From: Branchiostoma floridae
Lineage: Eukaryota > Chordata > Leptocardii > Amphioxiformes > Branchiostomatidae
Direction of reading: 5' to 3'
DNA length: 41,450 bases
NCBI RefSeq assembly: GCF_000003815.2
Contig: NC_049995.1
Location: 6,512,895-6,554,344 of the forward strand
Shown one piece after another: positions 1 to 10,800 of this stretch (positions are counted from its first letter, which is position 1; every line of letters starts with the position of its first letter). The notes beneath the pieces were generated by a model that saw only the letters and a program-made list of their open reading frames with translations, was not told where the DNA came from and searched no databases. A program made the position numbers and the translations under genes.

Positions 1-1106
1 GCGATCATTGTATATACATTGCTTCGTCAATGTAAGAGGAAGATTTTGAGATGTTAAGGTGTTGCTAATTCCAACTCATTATCATAATTTATGCAAAAGT
101 TCAGAAGGACCACGTTTTGCACTTAACCTATTCCGACCAGATAGGGGAATTTTGAGGCCCTCAGCATCATTTATGTCGCATAACTCATGAACGGCTAGAG
201 CTAAAGCTACGAAACTTGGTAATTTATCACCAAATATTGTTTGCAAAAGTTTTTTGTCAATAAAGTAAGTTTATCATTTTTGGGGGTTGCCATGGCAACC
301 ATATTCTAACAGGGATATTTTTGCCAAAATTTGACAATTTCAATTTAAACAAGGTTTTCTTGGTAAACTACACCTGGTTTCTGACAACAATTAAATTCTA
401 TGAAATTCAGTGTAATTTTCATGACTTAAAATTTATAACTTATGCTAATTTCCTGACGTCATTGGTCAAAATCCAAGATGGCCGCCCTGATTAGGCAAAT
501 GACGTCATAATGTCGTCACATTACATGTTGATGACACAGAAATTTGTGTGATGATTTAGTTTTACATTCTTATTATTGTCTAAAAGTTTGGTAGTCACAC
601 TGTAAGTGGTTAAGGAGTTAGCCTCCAAAGTTTGTTTTAAAAACTGCACATTTTTGCTGGGGTCCGTTTGGACCCCAGAGGGACTGAACACAAACTTTCT
701 TTATAATTTCCACATTATTGTACCAATCTTTGCGAAAACTTTGGAGAAGGTATAAGACATATTGACTGACAAAGTCACGGAAGGATTTTTTCTTCAAATC
801 AAAAATGTTCAAATGGCACTTCAAAATGTACGCCTGGGGTCCAAATGGACCCCACTCGGGTGTTTGAGGGTTAATTTCGTTTTCTAATTGGTAGCTTAAA
901 TTGACACTAGACATTTTTATTGATTTTCCATTCAAATTAATGCAAAGAATAATCTTACATCTTGAATTAAAACAGTTTAACAGGTTAAGTATAACGTGAA
1001 GTTAACATTTCATCATGATCTATTTTTTCTTGATAATGGCTTTGTAATCAGAGATGTGCTTGAAAGTATACGTAAAGCTCACTTATTGTTTTGTTTGCTT
1101 TGACAG
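1..1106. other. 5' flank of unit 1: intron sequence plus dispersed repeats
   Basis: No exon is visible. Positions about 940-1106 resemble the intron before unit 4 (about 4735-4877), so this is most likely an intron of gene 1. About 170-510 is a dispersed repeat with a GGTTGCCATGGCAACC palindrome. Positions 659-676 and 836-853 are two near-identical 18-base palindromes of form GGGGTCC-N4-GGACCCC. Confidence 0.6.
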
Positions 1107-1860
1107 GTGCCTTGCCTACGGATGTTCAGGTCAGCGTCATACGCGCGACCTTCCAACTCTACTTCAGCCGTCATCTGGCCTCTCTTCAAACGGACTACAC
1201 CAGCATGATGTCTACAACGGACTTTACCAGCCTGGTGGATGTCTCTGCTCCTGTGCCAAGTCGGATTGAGCTAAACGAACGCTTCTACTTACAACGACTC
1301 CCAGCGACATTATCATGGTCTGTGCAGGTCAACCCCCAGGTCGAGTTTAGCATCAGTGTATCTCCAAGTACAACTGACAGAGTCATTCTGGTCAGCTTTA
1401 CTCAACCGAGCGTCGAAGGTGAGTGTGACACATAGTCTTTCAGAGAAGGTTAATCTAAGGTTTTTTAAAATTGTATTTACAACTATTCTCAGCCATTATG
1501 TATATTTGTCTGTGGCCAATGTAGTCTTTTTATATGCAATTTAATTGAAGGATGATACACTAAGCTGCTCTTCTCTCCTTTCAGTATTTGATTATGCGGC
1601 TATACGAACTGACGTAACAGCCTGGGAATCGAACTTGGATGCTGCACTGTCCGAAGAACTCCAGCTGGAACAGTTCCAGGTGTCACTAACAGAGCTGCAG
1701 AGCCAAGACGGAGTGCCACTGGTCAATCTTATTGCAACAGCCAATGTGAGATTGAAGGCGGAGCGCTGGGTGTTGGTGTACCAGGAAGGTCCGGGCGTCA
1801 TACATACAGCGCTTATTCTGACGGAGCTGGAGGATCTTGATATAACACAGGGTCTGACAG
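1107..1860 (+). CDS. Tandem unit 1 (exons A 1107-1418, B 1585-1860)
   Basis: First visible copy of the 196-residue unit. Exon A is 312 nt and exon B 276 nt; both are phase 1-1, so each can be skipped or duplicated without a frameshift. Exon A follows ...TTGACAG and ends GTCGAAG/gtgagt; exon B follows TTTCAG and ends CTGACAG/gtttgt. The unit opens GALPTDV and holds the conserved core SLVDVSAPVPSRIELNERFY; B begins VFDYAAIRTDV. There is no cysteine and no N-X-S/T sequon, which is unusual for a secreted module. The intron before it resembles the intron before unit 4, so more units probably lie upstream. I do not recognise the fold. Confidence 0.85.
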
Positions 1861-4800
1861 GTTTGTACTTTTTATATTATTATTGGATATACAGTCAAAC
1901 CTGCCCAAGTCGACCACCCGGGGGACCGGGAAAAAACGGTCGATTTGGACAGGTGGTCGCTGAGAAGAGTATCAACTTAAAACATGCCCGATGCAAAGTA
2001 TAAATGGTTTCCGTTGTGTTTAATGGCAAATAGCAAGCACACTGCACGCACGCAAAGAAGCGAGGTCTTTAATGTCAAATACAACACGCACACTGTAAAC
2101 TATAAATTTAACCCCAAGCTTTTATCGAGCTTTTATTCGATACAGTGTTCTAAAGCTCAATATTTTGATACTGTCTGTTACCATACAAGACTTTATGCGT
2201 TCTTGTGTTCTTGATCGCCTTATCTGAAATAACTACGGTGCACCTTTAGAATTCGATGCCCGATAGCATACTTACCCACTGGTGAATGTACAGTACAGTT
2301 GAACAAAAGCTCTTTCTTAAAAGGTATGAGCTACACAGATCTTTCTTGAAAAAGTATGAGGCTATATACGTTTCAGCATTCGTTCACCTTATGATGATAT
2401 AGATTTAAAAAAAAAAACTTCTGAAAACAACTAAATTCGGATTTTCTTACAACGAAATTTCCTCCCATATTACAGTAGACTGCCCCATTGACCCACCCAT
2501 TGACCGCCGCCATCTGCATTCTAAACATAACATCGTAATGACAGTCAAAATCCGACGCAAACTGGCCGATTTCGGCACAAAATCGCGCTAGTTATCATCA
2601 AAAATCGATGAAAACCTCAATTTTAAAAATGATGCGGTCGTTATGGGTCCCAATTTGGGCCGGTCGTGGTCGCGTTGGCCAGGTGGTCGTTGAGAAAAGG
2701 TCGCTTAATGCTTACGTCAATGGGAAAAAAATTCGGGACCGAGAAAAAGCGGTCGAAATGGCCAGGTGGTCGCTGAGAAGAGGTGGTCGCTCGGGCAGGT
2801 TTGACTGTAATCTTAGATAAAAAGTTTAGGTATGGTTCATTGATTAAAATTAAGCCAATCTATATTCCTGGGTCGAAGCCATTTCAGCTATTTGGTTTCA
2901 GAAAAAGGAACTGTAGCTTACTCAATCTTATGTTTTCACAGCAGGGGCCTTGCCTATGGATGTTCAGGTCAGCGTCATACGCGCGACCTTCCAACTCTAC
3001 TTCAGCCGTCATCTGGCCTCTCTTCAAACGGACTACACCAGCATGATGTCTACAACGGACTTTACCAGCCTGGTGGATGTCTCTGCTCCTGTGCCCAGTC
3101 GGATTGAGCTAAACGAACGCTTCTACTTACAACGACTCCCAGCGACATTATCATGGTCTGTGCAGGCCAACCCCCAGGTCGAGTTTAGCATCAGTTTATC
3201 TCCAAGTACAACTGACAGGGTCATTCTTGTCAGCTTTACTCAGCCGAGTGTCGAAGGTGGGTGTGTCCTACAAAGAAGGTTAATCTAAGGTTTTTTAGAA
3301 TTGTATTTACAACTATTCTCAGCCATTATGTATATTTGTCTGTGGCCAGTGTAGGCTATCTAAATATGCCATGTAAATAAAGGATAATAGCCTTAGTTGT
3401 TCTTCTCTTCTTCCAGTGTTTGATTATGCTGCTATGAGCGCTGACGTAACGGCCTGGGAATCGAACTTGGATGCTGCCCTTTCCGAAGAAATTCAGATGG
3501 AACAATTCCAGGTGTCGCTAACAGAGCTGCAGAGCCAAGACGGAGTGCCACTGGCCAATCTTGCAAGAACAGCCAATGTGAGGTTGAAGGCCGAGCGCTG
3601 GGTGTTGGTGTACCAGGAAGGTCCGGGCGTCACACATACAGCACTTATTCTGACGGAGCTGGAGGATCTGGATATAACCCAGGGTCTGACAGGTGTGTAC
3701 TTTTTGTGTTATCATTCGATATATAATCTTTGTTAAAAATATTAGGTATGGTTCATTGATTAATATTGAGCCAATCTATATTCCTGGGTCGAAGCCTTAT
3801 CAGTTTCTTGTTCTCAGATAAACTGTAGCTTACTCAATCTTATGTTTTCACAGCAGGGGCCTTGCCTATGGATGTTCAGGTCAGCGTCATACGTGCGACG
3901 TTCCAACTCTTCTTCAGCCGTCATCTGGCCTCTCTTCAAACGGACTACACCAGCCTGATGTCTACAACGGACTTTAACAGCCTGGTGGATGTCTCTGCTC
4001 CTGTGCCAAACCGGATTGAGCTAAACGAACGCTTCTACTTACAACGACTCCCAGCGACATTATCATGGTCTGTGCAGGCCAACCCCCAGGTCGAGTTTAG
4101 CATCAGTGTATCTCCAAGTACAACTGACAGAGTCATTCTGGTCAGTTTTACTCAGCCGACTGTCGAAGGTAAGTATATCACATAGTCTTAAAATAAAAGG
4201 TAAATTCTAGGTTCTTTTAGAATTGAATGACAACTATTCTCAGCCATTATGTAAATTGTTCTGTGGCCGTTGTAGGCTATCTAGATATGCCATGTAACTA
4301 AAGGATGATAGACTTAGTTGTTCTTCTCTTCTTCCAGTGTTTGATTACACAGCTATGAGCGCTGACGTAACGGCCTGGGAATCGAACTTGGATGCTGCAC
4401 TGTCCGAAGAACTCCAGTTCGAACAATTCCAGGTGTCGCTAACAGAGCTGCAGAGCCAAGACGGATTGCCACTGACCAATCTTGCAAGAACAGCCAGTAT
4501 GAGGTTGAAGGCGGAGCGCTGGGTGTTGGTGTACCAGGAAGGTCCGGGCGTCACACATACAGCGCTGATTCTGGCTGAGCTGGAGAACCTATTTATAACT
4601 CAGGGCCTGACAGGTGTGTAGTTCTGCAGTTAAGATTTGCTATAACTAGAAATATCTTATGTGTTTGTAGTGCAATAATGTCGAATTTATATTGCTGGGT
4701 AGAAATCGATTCAACATTGTTGCCCTAAAATAGTATAATCTTACATCTTTTATCGAAATAGTTTAGTATGATTACGTTCAATTGCCGTTTCATCATTGTG

Positions 4801-7800
4801 ACTTTTTTCCTATTATGCTTTGTAATCAGACATATGTTTGAACCTTAACTTATTCATTATGCTGTTTGGTACTGCAGGGGCATTGCCTACAAATGTCCAA
4901 GTCAGCGTCATCCGTGCGACCTTCCAACTCTACTTCAGCCGTCATCTGGCCTCTCTTCAAACGGACTACACCAGCATGATGTCTACAACGGACTTTACCA
5001 GCCTGGTGGATGTCTCTGCTCCTGTGCCCAGTCGGATTGAGCTAAACGAACGCTTCTACTTACAACAACTCCCAGCGACATTATCATGGTCTGTGCAGGC
5101 CAACCCCCAGGTCGAGTTTAGCATCAGTTTATCTCCAAGTACAACTGACAGGGTCATTCTGGTCAGCTTTACTCAACCGAGCGTCGAAGGTGAGTGTGAC
5201 ACATAGTCTTTCAGAGAAGGTTAATCTAAGGTTTTTTAAAATTGTATTTACAACTATTCTCAGCCATTATGTATATTTGTCTGTAGCCAATGTAGTCTTT
5301 TTATATGCAATTTAATTGAAGGATGATACACTAAGCTGTTCTTCTCTTCTTTCAGTATTTGATTATGCGGCTATACGAACTGACGTAACAGCCTGGGAAT
5401 CGAACTTGGATGCTGCACTGTCCGAAGAACTCCAGCTGGAACAGTTCCAGGTGTCACTAACAGAGCTGCAGAGCCAAGACGGAGTGCCACTGGCCAATCT
5501 TATTGCAACAGCCAATGTGAGATTGAAGGCGGAGCGCTGGGTGTTGGTGTACCAGGAAGGTCCGGGCGTCATACATACAGCGCTTATTCTGACGGAGCTG
5601 GAGGATCTTGATATAACACAGGGTCTGACAGGTTTGTACTTTTTATATTATTATTGGATATAATCTTAGATAAAAAGTTTAGGTATGGTTCATTGATTAA
5701 AATTAAGCCAATCTATATTCCTGGGTCGAAGCCATTTCAGCTATTTGTTTTCAGATAAAGGAACCGTAGCTTACTCAATCTTATGTTTTCACAGCAGGGG
5801 CATTGCCTATGGATGTTCAGGTCAGCGTCATACGTGCGACCTTCCAACTCTACTTCAGCCGTCATCTGGCCTCTCTTCAAACGGACTACACCAGCATGAT
5901 GTCTACAACGGACTTTACCAGCCTGGTGGATGTCTCTGCTCCTGTGCCCAGTCGGATTGAGCTAAACGAACGCTTCTACTTACAACGACTCCCAGCGACA
6001 TTATCATGGTCTGTGCAGGCCAACCCCCAGGTCGAGTTTAGCATCAGTTTATCTCCAAGTACAACTGACAGTGTCATTCTGGTCAGCTTTACTCAGCCGA
6101 GTGTCGAAGGTGGGTGTGTCTTACAAAGAAGGTTAATCTAAGGTTTTTTAGAATTGTATTTACAACTATTCTCAGCCATTATGTATATTTGTCTGTGGTC
6201 AGTGTAGGCTATCTAAATATGCCATGTAAATAAAGGATAATAGCCTTAGTTGTTCTTCTCTTCTTCCAGTGTTTGATTATGCTGCTATGAGCGCTGACGT
6301 AACGGCCTGGGAATCGAACTCGGATGCTGCCCTTTCCGAAGAAATTCAGATGGAACAATTCCAGGTGTCGCTAACAGAGCTGCAGAGCCAAGACGGAGTG
6401 CCACTGGCCAATCTTGCAAGAACAGCCAATGTGAGGTTGAAGGCCGAGCGCTGGGTGTTGGTGTACCAGGAAGGTCCGGGCGTCACACATACAGCACTTA
6501 TTCTGACGGAGCTGGAGGATCTGGATATAACCCAGGGTCTGACAGGTGTGTACTTTTTGTGTTATCATTCGATATATAATCTTAGCTAAAAATTTTAGGT
6601 ATGGTTCATTGATTAAAATTGAGCCAATCTATATTCCTGGGTCGAAGCCTTATCAGCTTTTTGTTCTCAGATAAAGGAGCTGTAGCTTACTCAATCTTAC
6701 GTTTTCACAGCAGGGGCCTTGGCTGTGGATCTTCAGGTCAGCGTCATACGCGCGACCTTCCAACTCTACTTCAGCCGTCATCTGGCCTCTCTTCAAACGG
6801 ACTACACCAGCATGATGTCTACAACGGACTTTAACAGCCTGGTGGATGTCTCTGCTCCTGTGCCAAGTCGGATTGAGCTAAACGAACGCTTCTACTTACA
6901 ACGACTCCCAGCGACATTATCATGGTCTGTGCAGGCCAACCCCCAGGTCGAGTTTAGCATCAGTGTATCTCCAAGTACAACTGACAGAGTCATTCTGGTC
7001 AGTTTTACTCAACCGAGTGTCGAAGGTGAGTGTGACACATAGTCTTAAATTAGACAAGATAAAATTTTTCTATCATTTACATGATAGCCTTTTTTATGAC
7101 AATTGTTCTCTGCTGACATGGGTCCGGAAAAATAGAGTTATTAATAGGAATCTGGTATATTTGTCAAATATTACAAAAAGGATCTTAGACTTACATGTAG
7201 TTTTGTTGCTGCACCTTTTCAGTTTTCGATTACACGTCTATGCGTGCTGACGTAACGGCCTGGGAATCGAACTTGGATGCTGCACTGTCTGAAGAACTCC
7301 AGCTGGAACAGTTCCAGGTGTCGCTAACGGAGCTGCAGAGCCAAGACGGAGTGCCACTGGTCAATCTTATTGCAACAGCCAATGTGAGGTTGAAGGCGGA
7401 GCGCTGGGTGTTGGTGTACCAGGAAGGTCCGGGCGTCATACATACAGCGCTTATTCTAACGGAGCTGGAGGATCTTGATATAACACAGGGTCTGACAGGT
7501 TTGTACTTTTTATATCATTATTGGATATAATCGTAGATAAAAAGTTTAGGTATGGTTCATTGATTACAATTATGCCAATTTATATTCCTGGGTCGAAGCC
7601 TTATCAGCTTTTTGTTCTCAGATAAAGGAGCTGTAGCTTACTCAATCTTACGTTTTCACAGCAGGGGCATTGCCTATGGATATTCAGGTCAGCGTCATAC
7701 GTGCGACCTTCCAACTCTTCTTCAGCCGTCATCTGGCCTCTCTTCAAACGGACTACACCAGCATGATGTCTACAACGGACTTTAACAGCCTGGTGGATGT

Positions 7801-10800
7801 CTCTGCTCCTGTGCCCAGTCGGATCGAGCTAAATGAACGCTTCTACTTACAACGACTCCCAGCGACATTATCATGGTCTGTGCAGGCCAACCCCCAGGTC
7901 GAGTTTAGTATCAGTGTATCCCCAAGTACAACTGACAGAGTCATTCTGGTCAGTTTTACTCAACCGACCGTCGAAGGTGGGTGTAACACACAGTATTGAA
8001 TTAGAGAAGGTAAAATTTTTTATGTCATTTGTATGATAGCTTTTTCTTCTACAAATGTTTTCCTCTGGTCCTGTAGAATAGAGTTACTTAGAGGAATCTG
8101 GTATATTCGTCAAGCACTACAAGAAGGATCTGAGACTTACATGTAGTTTTGTTGCTGCACCTTTTCAGTTTTCGATTACACGGTTATGCGTGCTGACGTA
8201 ACGGCCTGGGAATCGAACTTGGATGCTGCACTGTCAGAAGAACTCCAGCTCGAACAATTCCAGGTGTCACTAACAGAGCTGCAGAGCCAAGACGGAGTGC
8301 CACTGGTCAATCTTATAGCAACAGCCAATGTGAGATTGAAGGCGGAGCGCTGGGTGTTGGTGTACCAGGAAGGTCCAGGTGTCACACATACAGCCCTTAT
8401 TCTGACGGAGCTGGAGAATCTGGATATAACACAGGGTCTAACAGGTATGTAAATCTGTGTTATAATTTGATGTTAACTATAATTTCTTATCTTGTTTCTT
8501 AATGCAATGTATGAAATTCTATAACTTTCGTTAGAGACTGATCAACGTTTTTCCTGCAAATAAAGCTACAGTGAAATATCAATTGGATGATGATTTCAAA
8601 ATATGCACATTCAATTCAACTTTAATAATGATACATTCTTTGAAAGTTTGCCGTTATATTCATGTTTTCAGACGTAACATAACTGCTTTAACAATTCATT
8701 AAATCTTTTCTTTTTACAGCAGGGGTCTTGGCTGTAGATGTTCAGGTCAGCGTCATACGCGCGACCTTCCAACTCTACTTCAGCCGTCATCTGGCCTCTC
8801 TTCAAACGGACTACACCAGCATGATGTCTACAACGGACTTTAACAGCCTGGTGGATGTCTCTGCTCCTGTGCCCAGTCGGATCGAGCTAAACGAACGCTT
8901 CTACTTACAACGACTCCCAGCGACATTATCATGGTCTGTGCAGGCCAACCCCCAGGTCGAGTTTAGCATCAGTGTATCCCCAAGTACAACTGACAGAGTC
9001 ATTCTGGTCAGTTTTACTCAGCCGAGTGTCGAAGGTAAGTGTATCACATAGTCTTAAAATAAAAGGTAAATTCTAGGTTCTTTTTGAATTGAATGACAAC
9101 TGTTCTCAGCCATTATGTAAATTGTTCTGTGGCCAGTGTAGCCTATCTAAATATGCCATGTAAATAAAGGATAATAGCCTTAGTTGTTCTTCTCTTCTTC
9201 CAGTGTTTGATTATGCTGCTATGAGCGCTGACGTAACGGCCTGGGAATCGAACTTGGATGCTGCCCTTTCCGAAGAAATTCAGATGGAACAATTCCAGGT
9301 GTCGCTAACAGAGCTGCAGAGCCAAGACGGAGTGCCACTGGCCAATCTTGCAAGAACAGCCAATATGAGGTTGAAGGCCGAGCGCTGGGTGTTGGTGTAC
9401 CAGGAAGGTCCGGGCGTCACACATACAGCGCTGATTTTGACGGAGCTGGAGGAAGTTGATATAACCGAGGGTCTCACGGGTGTGTACTTTTTGTGTTATT
9501 ATTGAATATAATCTTAGCTAAAAATTTTAGGTATGGTTCATTGATTAAAATCAAGCCAATTTATGTTCCTAGGTCGAAGCCATTTCAGCTATTTGTTTTC
9601 AGATAAAGGAACTGTAGCTTACTCAATATTACGTTTTCACAGCAGGGGCATTGGCTGTAAATGTTCAGGTCAGCGTCATACGTGCGACCTTTCAACTCTA
9701 CTTCAGCCGTCATCTGGCCTCTCTTCAAACGGACTACACTAGCATGATGTCTACAACGGACTTTTCCAGCCTGGTGGATGTCTCTGCTCCTGTCCCAAGT
9801 CGGATTGAGCTAAACGAACGCTTCTACTTACAACGACTCCCAGCGACATTATCATGGTCTGTGCAGGCCAACCCCCAGGTCGAGTTTAGCATCAGTGTAT
9901 CCCCAAGTACAACTGACAGAGTCATTCTGGTCAGTTTTACTCAACCTAGTGTCGAAGGTGGGTATAACACATAGTCTTTTGAAGAAGGTAAATTAAGGTT
10001 TAATTATGGTAGAATTGTCTGACAACTATTCTAATCCATTATGTGTATTCTTTGTGGCCAGTGTAGGCTATTCATATACCTTGCAAATGAAGGATGACAG
10101 ACAAGTACGATACACTCAGTTGTTGTTCTCTTTTTTTCAGTGTTCGATTACACGGCTATGAGCGCTGACGTAACGGTCTGGGAATTGAACTTGGACGCTC
10201 CACTGTCCGAAGAACTCCAGCTCGAAGATTTTGACCTGTCGCTAACAGAGCTTCAGAGCCAAGACGGAGTGCCACTGGCCAATCTTATAGCAACAGCCAA
10301 TGTGAGATTGAAGTCGGAGCGCTGGGTGCTGGTGTACCAGGAAGGTCCAGGTGTCACACATACAGGGTTTTTGCTGACGCAGCTTGAAAATCTCGACATA
10401 ACCCAGGGTCTAATAGGTGCGTATTAAAGCATCTTATTTGCAAAGCTTTTTGTTCACTTCACACATGCTGTAGTAGTTGGTCACTATGTTCTGCTGCCGC
10501 AGTTGTCCTAGACACTCAGCATGTGCAATCAGTCTTTCTTCAACTCTCTCCACTTATGTAAAATGTGCATGCATACTGTATCTATGTCAAAAGCTTTTAG
10601 AATTTGTAGTTTGCAACATAGATGCCAAATGTAATATTTCTCTTTCTTTCAGGTGTATTTCCATCGCAACTTTCACTCAGCACGACAGATGAAACGATGC
10701 TGATCTACTTTGAACAGCATCTCACAAACCTCCAAGCCCACTACACCACCATGGTGACCACAACAGACTTCAGCAGCTTGGTTGATGTTTCGGCTCCTGT

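Noticed and set aside
618-935. Minus-strand open frame with WGP repeats
   Set aside because: The WGPxGPQ motifs come from the paired GGGGTCC palindromes; no other coding evidence.
1592-9477. Recurrent minus-strand open frame beginning MTPGPSWYTNTQ in every B exon
   Set aside because: It is the antisense of the real exon B in each tandem unit, so its conservation is inherited from the coding strand.
1107-10416. Tandem array as satellite DNA or CRISPR-like array
   Set aside because: Units have exon-intron structure, intact 104- and 92-codon frames and conserved splice sites; spacing and length do not fit CRISPR or satellite.
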